DNA of 64,000 nt from the NCBI GenBank assembly GCA_020638955.1, contig JACKHO010000003.1:682001-746000 (forward strand). Reading direction: 5' to 3'. Of the stretch, positions 48,535-56,584 are shown piece after piece (position 1 is the first letter of the stretch; the number at the start of each line of letters is the position of its first letter). Under the pieces are notes generated by a model. The model was not told where the DNA came from and searched no databases. It saw nothing but the letters and a program-made list of their open reading frames with translations. The stretch is from Planctomycetaceae bacterium (GTDB taxonomy: Bacteria; Planctomycetota; Planctomycetia; Planctomycetales; Planctomycetaceae). Both the position numbers and the translations under genes were made by a program.

Positions 48535-49092
48535 TCAGTCAATGAAATAGATGCCGTCTGTTTTTTCCCCAGTAATGTATGGCTCAGCTATTGCACGAGA
48601 TTCTGCCATCCCGCGTTCCATGTACGCCGAAAAGGATTCGCTTTCCGGACGCACAAAGGTGTATTCAGGGATTTCGTAAGCGTCGAGTTTCCACTCTCTG
48701 GTGTCGTAGTAGTAACCACACATCAACAGCATCCAGTCGCCTTCTGTGCTGCGCAGATAGACGTCTGCCGAGTCTTCGTGGCCATCAACCACTGTGATCA
48801 CCGTGTACTTCGGTGTCCAGGAACTCGATTTGATGTATTGTTCGAGCATGCGAAAGGCGACAACACGATCTCTTTCCGACAATTCAAAATCGGCTGGAAA
48901 CTCAATCGGCGATTCCGCATACCGATTGTTACGAGTATCCACGATGAATTTGCGGACCAATTCTCGAGCAGCGTGTTCTGGTGATTCCAAAGCGACGTCA
49001 CCCGCCGACACGGTAGTCGCAGGTTGCGTTTCATTATTGCGCTGACACCCCCAGGCAAATGCAACCAAGACGAGAATCACCAGATGTCGCAT
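48535..49092 (-). CDS. Predicted lipoprotein of unknown function
   Basis: A 185-residue protein from the ATG at 49092 (another ATG lies directly before it at 49095). The N-terminus has a lipobox-type signal: hydrophobic residues then AFAWGC, with the cysteine at about residue 15. The mature part is polar and forms one domain with beta-like segments (PKYTVITVVDGHEDSADVYL, GDWMLLMCGYYYDTREWKL). This resembles an NTF2-like or lipocalin-like small domain but I see no proof. It is probably anchored at a membrane facing the periplasm. It is co-directional with the small acidic protein downstream. Confidence 0.6.
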   Translation of the reverse strand: MRHLVILVLVAFAWGCQRNNETQPATTVSAGDVALESPEHAARELVRKFIVDTRNNRYAESPIEFPADFELSERDRVVAFRMLEQYIKSSSWTPKYTVITVVDGHEDSADVYLRSTEGDWMLLMCGYYYDTREWKLDAYEIPEYTFVRPESESFSAYMERGMAESRAIAEPYITGEKTDGIYFID

Positions 49093-49095
49093 CAT

Positions 49096-49422
49096 CGAAT
49101 GGTCACCCCAACATCTCCCTAGAGGACAACACGAGGGAACGTCCGATAACTTCATCGTGAGGTAGTCGTTTTGTTGTCCATCAAACTTGTGGAATCGTCG
49201 CACAACGTGAGTCAACGAGCAAGTTGTTTGCACTCGCTGGTGCAGCTAATTGGTGGTGAAAGTTTCCCACGTGCGTTCTCGTTCCAACAATCGACGAGTT
49301 TTGGGCCGAGGAGAACAGTCTTCCGTAATCGGAAACAGCCGAGTTGATTGACGAACACGAGGCCGGTCTGAAACACTTTTGGTATCTGCCTCGAATTGGC
49401 CCACCGAACGGGAAACCCATTT
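49096..49422. other. 327-bp divergent intergenic region
   Basis: This gap lies between the lipoprotein gene (minus) and the DUF1080-esterase fusion (plus), so both promoters should be here. I see no clear -35/-10 pair, tRNA or long hairpin. Confidence 0.4.
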
Positions 49423-51030
49423 ATGCGACGCTCCTCACTTCTGCTGACTCTCACCTCCGCCCTCACTTTCCTCACCAGTCTGGCGAATGCTGCCGAGCCG
49501 GAACCGCCCAAAGGCTTTCGGGCGTTGTTCAACGGCGTTGACCTCACTGGCTGGTACGGACTGAATCCCCATAACGGCGCTAAGCTGACTGGTGAGAAGA
49601 AGGAAGAGAATCTCAAGCAGCAGCGGGTGGAGTTCCCCGACCACTGGCGGATTGAAAACGGCGAACTTGTGAACGACGGTCATGGACCCTACGCCACCAC
49701 AGAAGAAGAGTTCGGCAATATTGAATTGTGGATTGAATACAAAACAGTCGCCGGTGCCGACAGCGGAGTTTATCTGCGCGGCACACCGCAGGTGCAAATC
49801 TGGGATCTCACCCAGAAGTTCGATCCCGCCAAACCCACAAGGAAACCGCACCAGGGTTCCGGCGGACTCTTCAACAACACACCGGGTACTCTCGGACGCG
49901 ATCCACTGTACATCGCAGATAAGCCGTTCGGGCAATGGAACCAACTCAAGATTCGGCAAATTGGCGCCCGGACCTGGGTGACGCTCAACAACCGTTCCGT
50001 CGTCGAAGGTGCCGTGATGGAAAACTACTGGGACCGCGAACAGCCGCTGCCCGAACGCGGCCCGATTATGTTGCAGACGCACGGTGGCGAAATTCGCTGG
50101 CGGAATATTTTTGTACGGGAAATTGGGGACCGTGAAGCCGAGAACTACCTCGCCGCTCACCCCCAACTCCCCGAGCCCGCCGCGTACGACGTCTCGTATG
50201 GACCGCACCTGAAGCAAATTTTGCACTTCTGGAAAGCCGAGTCGGACAAGCCCACGCCGCTGCTGTTCTTCATTCACGGCGGTGGCTGGATGAATGGTGG
50301 CCGCATGAGCGGACTGTCGAACATGCTGCAGCCCATGCTCGACGAAGGGATTTCCGTGGTGTCTGTCGAGTATCGATTCATCCCGGAAGCAACCGCTGAT
50401 GGTGTCGTGCCTCCCGTGAAAGGACCACTGCACGACGCCGCCCGCGCGTTGCAGTTTGTCCGCAGCAAAGCGGACGAGTGGAACATCGACACGAATCGAA
50501 TCGGTGCGTCGGGTGGATCGGCCGGAGCGTGCAGCAGTTTGTGGCTCGCCTTCCATGATGACCTCGCTGATCCCAACAGCGAGGACCCCATCGCACGTCA
50601 GTCCACCCGTTTGATGTGTGCCGCCGTGAACGGTGCACAAACCACGCTCGATCCCAAGCAAATGCGCGACTGGACTCCCAACAGCCGCTACGGCGGTCAC
50701 GCCTTCGGATTCACCGGCGATGCGGCCAATGGCCTCTCGCAGTTCGAAGAGTTCTACCAGAAACGCGACACCATTCTCCCCTGGATTGCCGAGTACTCAC
50801 CGTACGCCCTCGTCTCCAAAGACGACCCACCCGTGTACCTCTTCTACTCAGCGCCACCAGCCCTCGGACAAGACGAGAAAGACCCCACCCACACCTCCAA
50901 CTTCGGCGTCAAACTCCAGGAGCACTGCCACGAAGCGGGAGTGGAATGCGAACTGGTCTACCCCGATGCCAAAGACGTCAAGCATGCGACGACGATGGAG
51001 TATTTGATTAGCACGCTGAAGGGGGAGTAG
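49423..51030 (+). CDS. Exported DUF1080 domain fused to an alpha/beta-hydrolase esterase
   Basis: A 535-residue protein. The start at 49423 begins a signal peptide (hydrophobic to about residue 22, cleavage after ANA). Residues about 30-245 are a DUF1080 domain (GFRALFNGVDLTGWYGLNP, GADSGVYLRGTPQVQIWD, GEIRWRNIFVREIG). Residues about 260-530 form an esterase/BD-FAE-like alpha/beta hydrolase with oxyanion HGGGWMNGGR, the nucleophile motif GASGGSAGACSS and a C-terminal His in KHATTM. The join is seamless. Sugar binding or cleavage by the first half and de-acylation by the second would suit polymers with acetyl or feruloyl groups. It stands alone between divergent unknowns and the STAND gene. 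Confidence 0.85.
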   Translation: MRRSSLLLTLTSALTFLTSLANAAEPEPPKGFRALFNGVDLTGWYGLNPHNGAKLTGEKKEENLKQQRVEFPDHWRIENGELVNDGHGPYATTEEEFGNIELWIEYKTVAGADSGVYLRGTPQVQIWDLTQKFDPAKPTRKPHQGSGGLFNNTPGTLGRDPLYIADKPFGQWNQLKIRQIGARTWVTLNNRSVVEGAVMENYWDREQPLPERGPIMLQTHGGEIRWRNIFVREIGDREAENYLAAHPQLPEPAAYDVSYGPHLKQILHFWKAESDKPTPLLFFIHGGGWMNGGRMSGLSNMLQPMLDEGISVVSVEYRFIPEATADGVVPPVKGPLHDAARALQFVRSKADEWNIDTNRIGASGGSAGACSSLWLAFHDDLADPNSEDPIARQSTRLMCAAVNGAQTTLDPKQMRDWTPNSRYGGHAFGFTGDAANGLSQFEEFYQKRDTILPWIAEYSPYALVSKDDPPVYLFYSAPPALGQDEKDPTHTSNFGVKLQEHCHEAGVECELVYPDAKDVKHATTMEYLISTLKGE

Positions 51031-51181
51031 TCGAACCGCTGACGCATGATGATACGTGCCTCGTACTTGTACATGCTCCTTGATTAACTCCAATTTCTGT
51101 CGCAAACTGTTGATCCAACGGTGCAGAATCATCGTTCCAACAGATGCGGCAGGAATTTGAGAGTTATGCAGGAGTGCGGGT

Positions 51182-54070
51182 ATGTTCGATTTATCAGACA
51201 AGTTCACGCGGATGCTCACGTGTACGCTGTTGGCGGGCGGCGGTGCGCTCGTGGCGACACTTGTACCCGGAGGCCTGGCTGCCGGACTTGCGGTGTTTGC
51301 GGGTGGAATTTCGGGTGGCATTCTTTCCGGGGACATCCACAGCGACCTGCTGACCCGCATTCGCAATCAGTCCGATTTGCTGAAGAATGGCGACCTCGCC
51401 AAAGTCGCAGCCCATGCGGCTGCCAGTGTCATTCGCTCCCTCGTCGAAGACCGAGAGGCGAACCTCACCAGCGGCCAGCGAGAGCAACTCAGAATCCTGG
51501 CCAATGAACTGGAAGCTCGCTGGGAGAGCTACGTTGCTCGCCCAGACTGGAATGTGCAGCTCGAGGGGGTCACCGAGTCGGATTTGCCAGACTTCTTTCG
51601 CGAAGTCGAGCAGAACGTGCATCAGCGAAAGGCACTCACTCCGGAAATCTGGAAAGAATTGCTCCGCGATGTGGCGACCCAGTCGAAACGGAGCATCGAC
51701 GACAAATCCCTCACCCTCGCGGCGACCTGGCTGCACGACCGGTTTGCCCAGGCATTGTGGGGTGTGGCAAAAGAGGAATCAGCGGGGAATGGTCCCACCG
51801 GCGGCAAGGGCTTCGCTGCCCTGCAACTCATGATGCTCGGCCAAATCCTGGACGGCCTCGACTCGCTCGAACAATCGGCAAAGCATTCGCAGGAACAACT
51901 TGATCTCCTGCGGAGGCTGCAAATCGCGTCAACACGAGGCATCGTCCGCCTCCTCCGACTGCATCACGCGCAAATTCAGGCCCAGTTCGCCGCCTTGCCC
52001 GAACGCATTCTTGAGCATTTACGCGGGCATTTGAAAGAAGACCTTACGGTTAAGCCGAACAATCTTCCCGCCTCGCTGGGCACGCTGTTTAAAGGTCGGG
52101 AGACGTTTTTGGAGCTCATGCGGGAGAAGCTGGCGTCGGGGAAGGCGCACGCAGTGGGCGTGCTTTCCGCGCAGGCCATTCATGGGCTTGGGGGCGTGGG
52201 GAAAACGCGGGCGGTGGTGGAGTATGCGTGGCGGCATCAGGAAGAGTTTTCGGCGGTGTTGTTTGTCACGGCCGACTCGCCTGAAAGTTTGCGGCGGAAT
52301 TTGGCCGAACTGGTGGGGCCGCTGGTGCTCGATATCAAAGCAGCCCAGCAAACGCCCGACCAGGGTGCCCGCGTGGCGGCGGCGATTCAGTGGTTGCAGG
52401 CGCACAAAGGTTGGTTCCTCATACTCGATAACGTCGACAACAAAGAAATTGCCGCGGAAGTTGAGAAACTTGTCGGGGGACTCACGCAGGGGCAAATTGT
52501 GGTTACGTCGCAGCTTTCGAAATGGAGTGCGGCGGTTGAGCCGTTGCAACTCGATGTCCTCGCCCCGGAAGATGGACGCGACTTTCTGCTGGAACGAACT
52601 GAGCGACATCGCACCAAACTCCCTCAGGACGCACAACTCGCGCTGGACATTGCACATGACGTCGACGGCCTCGCCCTGGCGCTGGAACAGGCGGGGGCTT
52701 ACATTGGGGAACTGGAGATTTCGCTGGCAGAATATCGGCAGCGCTGGGAGTCGAAACGTGAGCAGGTGCTGGTCTGGCATGACGAACAACTCATGCAATA
52801 CCCCAAGTCGCTGGCGACGACCTGGGAAGTGAGTTTTGAGCAACTCACGCCTGCTGGCCGCACATTGCTCGAACACCTGGCCTGGTTCGCGCCGGAATTG
52901 ATTCCCGAATTCGTGTTCGACGAAGAACGGGCAATGGCGAAATGGGAAGAACTGCTGAGCGGGGCAGACGTCCGGATGGCCCTGGCCGATTTGCGGCGTT
53001 ACTCGCTGCTGCGGCATGAACAGTCCCCCGAAACAACAGGCTTCCTCGTGCATCGACTCGTGCAGGAAATCACCCGGCGCCGCGTTCCAGAGGACGACAA
53101 GCGTCAACGTATGCAGGGAACGCTGGAGCTAATCAACCGCTGCTGCCTCAATGATCCCCCACCCAGTGATGTCCGCTCCTGGCCACGCTGGGAACCACTC
53201 GAACCGCACGTCGAAACCGTGCTCACCGCCGCTGATGCAGCCGAAATCACCAACCCCACCACCCGCTTGATGAACGACTACGGCCTGTTCCTCGAGGCAC
53301 GCGTCCGGTACGGGGAAGCAGAACGCTGGTACCGCCGGGCCGTTCAGCTCATTGAAGCGACTCACGAAGCAGACGACTCCCAAGTGGCACCATACCTCAA
53401 CAATCTCGCCAAATTATTGTACGTAACGAACCGGCGGAACGAGGCCGAGCCACTCATGCGCCGGGCGTTGGACATCGGCGAAGCCACTTTCGGACAGGAC
53501 CATCCCACAGTGGCCATCCGACTCAACAATCTTGCCCAGTTACTGAAGGATACGAACCGATTGGACGAAGCCGAGCCGCTCATGCGTCGGGCGTTGGCCA
53601 TCGACGAAACCTCCTTCGGACCGGAACATCCCAAAGTGGCCATCCGACTCAACAACCTGGCCCAGTTACTGCAAGCGACGAACCGGCTGGACGAAGCCGA
53701 GCCACTCTACCGTCGGGCGTTGGCCATCGATGAAGCCTCCTTTGGACCGGACCATCCCAAAGAGGCCCTTCGACTCAACAATTTGGCCGCGTTACTTTGG
53801 GATACGAACCGGCTGGACGAGGCCGAGCCACTCATGCGTCGGGCGTTGGCCATCGATGAAACCTCTTTCGGACCGGACCATCCCAATGTGGCCTGCGACC
53901 TCAACAATCTGGCCTGGTTGCTGAAGACGACGCACCGGCTGGACGAGGCCGAGCCGCTCATACGGCGGGCGTTGGGCATTTTCGCAGCCAGCCTGGGGCC
54001 GGAGCATCCGCATACACAAGGTGTCCAACGCAACTACGACCGCCTGCGTGCTGAAATGCAGAAGAGATAG
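51182..54070 (+). CDS. STAND ATPase with hydrophobic N-terminus, NB-ARC core and TPR sensor
   Basis: A 962-residue protein. Residues 12-45 are hydrophobic and glycine-rich (LLAGGGALVATLVPGG and AGGISGGILSGD). A helical region extends to about 300. The NB-ARC core begins with FKGRETFLELM near 307, then Walker A GLGGVGKT at 335-342, Walker B WFLILDNVDN near 411, and the GLALAL variant of GLPL at 496-501. A winged-helix region (about 560-640) and TPR of kinesin-light-chain type (705-950, five near-identical 42-residue units at 739-948) follow. This is a typical STAND design: a sensor, a switch ATPase and an N-terminal effector. Comparable proteins act in antiviral defence or signalling. The start has AGGAG about 7 bases upstream. 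No partner effector gene is adjacent. Confidence 0.85.
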   Translation: MFDLSDKFTRMLTCTLLAGGGALVATLVPGGLAAGLAVFAGGISGGILSGDIHSDLLTRIRNQSDLLKNGDLAKVAAHAAASVIRSLVEDREANLTSGQREQLRILANELEARWESYVARPDWNVQLEGVTESDLPDFFREVEQNVHQRKALTPEIWKELLRDVATQSKRSIDDKSLTLAATWLHDRFAQALWGVAKEESAGNGPTGGKGFAALQLMMLGQILDGLDSLEQSAKHSQEQLDLLRRLQIASTRGIVRLLRLHHAQIQAQFAALPERILEHLRGHLKEDLTVKPNNLPASLGTLFKGRETFLELMREKLASGKAHAVGVLSAQAIHGLGGVGKTRAVVEYAWRHQEEFSAVLFVTADSPESLRRNLAELVGPLVLDIKAAQQTPDQGARVAAAIQWLQAHKGWFLILDNVDNKEIAAEVEKLVGGLTQGQIVVTSQLSKWSAAVEPLQLDVLAPEDGRDFLLERTERHRTKLPQDAQLALDIAHDVDGLALALEQAGAYIGELEISLAEYRQRWESKREQVLVWHDEQLMQYPKSLATTWEVSFEQLTPAGRTLLEHLAWFAPELIPEFVFDEERAMAKWEELLSGADVRMALADLRRYSLLRHEQSPETTGFLVHRLVQEITRRRVPEDDKRQRMQGTLELINRCCLNDPPPSDVRSWPRWEPLEPHVETVLTAADAAEITNPTTRLMNDYGLFLEARVRYGEAERWYRRAVQLIEATHEADDSQVAPYLNNLAKLLYVTNRRNEAEPLMRRALDIGEATFGQDHPTVAIRLNNLAQLLKDTNRLDEAEPLMRRALAIDETSFGPEHPKVAIRLNNLAQLLQATNRLDEAEPLYRRALAIDEASFGPDHPKEALRLNNLAALLWDTNRLDEAEPLMRRALAIDETSFGPDHPNVACDLNNLAWLLKTTHRLDEAEPLIRRALGIFAASLGPEHPHTQGVQRNYDRLRAEMQKR
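53396..54025 (+). repeat. Five 126-bp tandem TPR-coding repeats
   Basis: Five in-frame units of exactly 126 bases (42 residues each) start at 53396, 53522, 53648, 53774 and 53900. The central three are closely similar at the DNA level, with the shared core LDEAEPL..RRALAIDE. Such arrays can gain or lose units by recombination, so unit number may differ among strains. Confidence 0.85.
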
Positions 54071-54150
54071 AAACGCCGAGAGCGCGGAGGTCGCGGAGAA
54101 AACAGGAGATCTCTCCCCAAATCTCTGCGGTCCCTGCGCCCTCTGCGTTT
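54071..54150. repeat. Imperfect 29-bp inverted repeat directly after the STAND gene
   Basis: Arms 54071-54099 and 54122-54150 pair at 22 of 29 positions around a 22-base spacer and begin immediately after the STAND stop codon. Motifs such as CGCGGAGG and CCCTGCGCCCTCTGCG resemble dispersed repeats I associate with several bacterial genomes. It may also act as a terminator. Confidence 0.55.
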
Positions 54151-54244
54151 CAAAAATGGTCGAAGGTTGAGGGTTTAAGGTTGAACGTTGGTGGGATGGT
54201 TACCGCAAAGTGTCAGGTGAATTTCGGCTGTTGTGACCTGAATT

Positions 54245-54262
54245 CACAGACAGGAATCTGTG
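54245..54262. repeat. Short palindrome CACAGA-N6-TCTGTG
   Basis: A perfect 6-bp inverted repeat with a 6-base loop lies in the STAND-CNNM gap. The surrounding sequence (ACAGACAGGAATCTGTGCCACC pattern, first half given by position) resembles dispersed elements that I associate with planctomycetes; copy number needs a genome search. Confidence 0.4.
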
Positions 54263-54296
54263 CCACCGGACAGTTTTCGTTAGAGAAGCCACAATT

Positions 54297-54314
54297 GGTC
54301 CGCACAGCGGGACC
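54297..54314. repeat. Short hairpin GGTCCGC-ACA-GCGGGACC
   Basis: A near-perfect inverted repeat with one bulged base lies 35 bases after the previous palindrome. It is the third such element in the gap. Confidence 0.4.
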
Positions 54315-54456
54315 CTACGAGGGTTCAATTAATGACTGCTGTACACCGGCGCAATGATCCTCGATGTGTGAAGTTTGTTGTGGTGCACTGTGTTCACGGA
54401 GGAGATTGCATCGTCCGGGAATTCGATGGTGAGTGGGCGGTAGTCTTACACGCGGG

Positions 54457-54481
54457 CGTTCCCAAGCGGATCTTGGGAACG
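54457..54481. repeat. Perfect 10-bp inverted repeat next to the CNNM gene stop
   Basis: CGTTCCCAAG and CTTGGGAACG flank a 5-base loop (CGGAT). It ends 13 bases from the stop codon of the convergent CNNM gene, so it could be a REP-like element or a terminator for that gene. Confidence 0.5.
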
Positions 54482-54493
54482 AGGTAACTGAGG

Positions 54494-55498
54494 TTAAGCA
54501 ACGCTGGCTTCGCCGAGGGGTTGCGTTGGTTTGGGGCGGAAGAGTTGTTCGATGAGGCCCTGTCGGGCGATGAGGCCGAGGGGTTGTTTATCTTCTTCGA
54601 CAACGCCGAACGGTGCGCGCTCCGAGCGCAGGATGTTGAGGGCTTCCAGTTTACTCATGTCCACATGCAATCGGGGCAGGGGATGAATGAGTGGCTTTGC
54701 TGCACCAGAGGCAAGTTCACGGACGCGGACGTAACCGAACCATGAGTTTGGTTGATCTCTACCGACCGGCACAACAGGCATGCCGTAGGAGCGGGCGACA
54801 TTCAGCATTTCCTGACACGACATTGATTCCGTTACGCCAATGACACGGGCACTCGGAATGAGGGAACTTCTCAACACCTGCGGTGCCAATTGCAGAATGC
54901 CGTTCGCCAGTTGGCTTTGGATATCTTTCAGCACACCTTCCTGTTTGCCGTGACTGACTAACTGCACAAAACGGTTGCGTCCCAGCACGAATTCAACGGG
55001 TTGATGGCTCTGCCCCGTCCAGTTTTCGAGTGCATTGGTCAACCAGACCAGCGGATACGTCACCGGCAGAAAGGCGAGGTACACCCACCGGAAAATCCCC
55101 ATATTCTGCCGCAGTTTTCCGTAGGGAATTTGGTAATACAGGCTCTTGGGAACCATTTCACCGGACAGAAACAGCACGGGAGCGAACAGCAGTGTGGCAA
55201 TCACCTCGCTGGCCTCACTGCTGTGGCCCATCAGCAGCACAACGCCCCAGCTCACGGCAAACGTCGTTACATAGTTCGCAATGTTATTCCCGACCAGACA
55301 CGTCGCGACGTACTGCGACGGGTGCTGAGCAAAGTACAATAAGCGCGAGGCTGTGGAGTCGCCCGCCTTGGAGTCGATCCACAAGCGCGGCATGCTCAGC
55401 CGGTAGAACCCGGTCTCCGATCCACTGAAAAAGGCTGAGAGCCAGACGCCCAGCAGCAGCATTGCCAACATGCCAAGCATTTCCAGTGCGAGCATCAT
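54494..55498 (-). CDS. CNNM/CorC-type membrane protein with DUF21 and CBS domains
   Basis: A 334-residue protein with a DUF21 transmembrane domain (about residues 1-180): AFFSGSETGFYRLSMPRLW with the conserved SGSET motif, VGNNIANYV and ILFAPVLFLSGEMVPKS-type sequence. A CBS pair follows (about 200-320), with ALNILRSERAPFGVVEEDKQPLGLIARQGLIEQL as its end, given here in parts. The family is tied to Mg2+ or Co2+ efflux or regulation; the C-terminal CorC_HlyC domain is missing, so this is the short form. It is the last gene of a minus-strand pair after the membrane protein at 55541. Confidence 0.85.
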   Translation of the reverse strand: MMLALEMLGMLAMLLLGVWLSAFFSGSETGFYRLSMPRLWIDSKAGDSTASRLLYFAQHPSQYVATCLVGNNIANYVTTFAVSWGVVLLMGHSSEASEVIATLLFAPVLFLSGEMVPKSLYYQIPYGKLRQNMGIFRWVYLAFLPVTYPLVWLTNALENWTGQSHQPVEFVLGRNRFVQLVSHGKQEGVLKDIQSQLANGILQLAPQVLRSSLIPSARVIGVTESMSCQEMLNVARSYGMPVVPVGRDQPNSWFGYVRVRELASGAAKPLIHPLPRLHVDMSKLEALNILRSERAPFGVVEEDKQPLGLIARQGLIEQLFRPKPTQPLGEASVA

Positions 55499-55540
55499 GA
55501 CAGTTCGACTTTCACTCCCAACAATTCGTGACAGATTAGC

Positions 55541-56440
55541 TTAGTTGCTGGACGGTTGCTGCGGCGACTCTTTCTTGAACCAGCCTTCGGTGAAGTAAAC
55601 GACATTGCCCAGCACAATCAGAAACACCATGAGCAGGTGAGCAATGTGCTGCGGCCCCATCCGCTGCCGGGCCATTTGATACTTCGCCGGAGGATTCTCG
55701 CCGATGTAGACCTCCGTCACTTTTGCTTCATATTCCGCACCACCCTTGATGGCTCCCAGCAGTCCGTTCAACTGTTCAGGGACATACGGGAATAACAGTG
55801 TCGACTGCACCCCCGTGCATCCTGCCACCATCCTGATTTTCCCCTGGTACGGCGTCACAGCATACTGTACCCATTCTTTTGATCCCGGATATGCACCGCT
55901 GACATTCACAATGAGGTCCATGTCCTGCACGCTTTCGACGTCGCGGCACATGGGGATTTGATCGATGTTCGTGCCCGCAGCGTCGGTTGTATACAGACCA
56001 CGCAAGTCGGTGACAATGACCTTGATGACTCCCTCGTAGCCCGACTTGTATCCGAGGTTCACATAGTCCTGGCCGTACACCATGTCGGGGAAATCGGCCT
56101 TGATGACGTCGTTGATCGTTTTGTCGATCATGGTCGGTCCGACTGGCAGCAGCGAAACGAAATACAGTTTCACTTTCTTTTCGCAGCAGTGCCGGGCAAA
56201 TGCCATGGCCATGGGACCAAGTTCCCCTTCGGTGGACGGGTCGTAGTCCCAAGCCATGAGGACCTTGTCGCCCTCTTCCAGATTCTCGATTTCATTGAAC
56301 ACGTCGAGTGCCATTTTGCCCGGCTTTTCGGGGAAATCGAGTTGGAGCAAAATCGGAATACCGACAGCCAGCCCCATGAGGAGGAAAATCCAGCGGCGGT
56401 CGAGATTTCGAAGTATGGAAAAGACTTGGTGTGCAGTCAT
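55541..56440 (-). CDS. Membrane-anchored protein of unknown function
   Basis: A 299-residue protein when started at the ATG at 56440, which puts a hydrophobic anchor at residues about 16-36; the longer frame from 56512 has 24 extra residues. A second hydrophobic segment lies near the C-terminus (about 262-282). The periplasmic or cytoplasmic core between them is an alpha/beta domain with VLMAWDYDPSTEGELGPM, KLYFVSLLPVGPTMID and DLIVNVSGAYPGSKEWVQYA. I do not recognise the family. It resembles planctomycete hypothetical proteins with both ends in the membrane. It precedes the CNNM gene on the same strand. Confidence 0.6.
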   Translation of the reverse strand: MTAHQVFSILRNLDRRWIFLLMGLAVGIPILLQLDFPEKPGKMALDVFNEIENLEEGDKVLMAWDYDPSTEGELGPMAMAFARHCCEKKVKLYFVSLLPVGPTMIDKTINDVIKADFPDMVYGQDYVNLGYKSGYEGVIKVIVTDLRGLYTTDAAGTNIDQIPMCRDVESVQDMDLIVNVSGAYPGSKEWVQYAVTPYQGKIRMVAGCTGVQSTLLFPYVPEQLNGLLGAIKGGAEYEAKVTEVYIGENPPAKYQMARQRMGPQHIAHLLMVFLIVLGNVVYFTEGWFKKESPQQPSSN

Positions 56441-56584
56441 TGCTTGCCTTCCTGTGAACCGCACATTCTGGCAACTTCTTCCTGGCCAGACAATTCCGGG
56501 CTGACAATTCACATGGAGTGCGTCATTCTATCAGACAGAAGTGCCGCAGAGCGGAGATCCGACTCCTAATAAAAAGGGCGACAA

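Larger units (their letters stand above)
54071..54493. other. 423-bp gap between convergent genes, rich in palindromes
   Basis: The gap holds four separate inverted repeats (54071-54150, 54245-54262, 54297-54314, 54457-54481) and no coding signal I can support. Such nests of short palindromes between convergent genes are typical for insertion of dispersed non-coding elements. Confidence 0.5.

Noticed and set aside
49435..50700. Minus-strand 421-codon open frame
   Set aside because: Antisense to the DUF1080-esterase gene, whose domains are unmistakable; the reverse frame has no recognisable domain.
52019..53107. Minus-strand 362-codon open frame in the STAND gene
   Set aside because: Antisense to the NB-ARC core with all its motifs; rejected as shadow.
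54301..54360. Possible tRNA-like T-loop (AGGGTTCAATT)
   Set aside because: No matching acceptor, D or anticodon stems around it; the hairpins in this gap explain the short similarity better.
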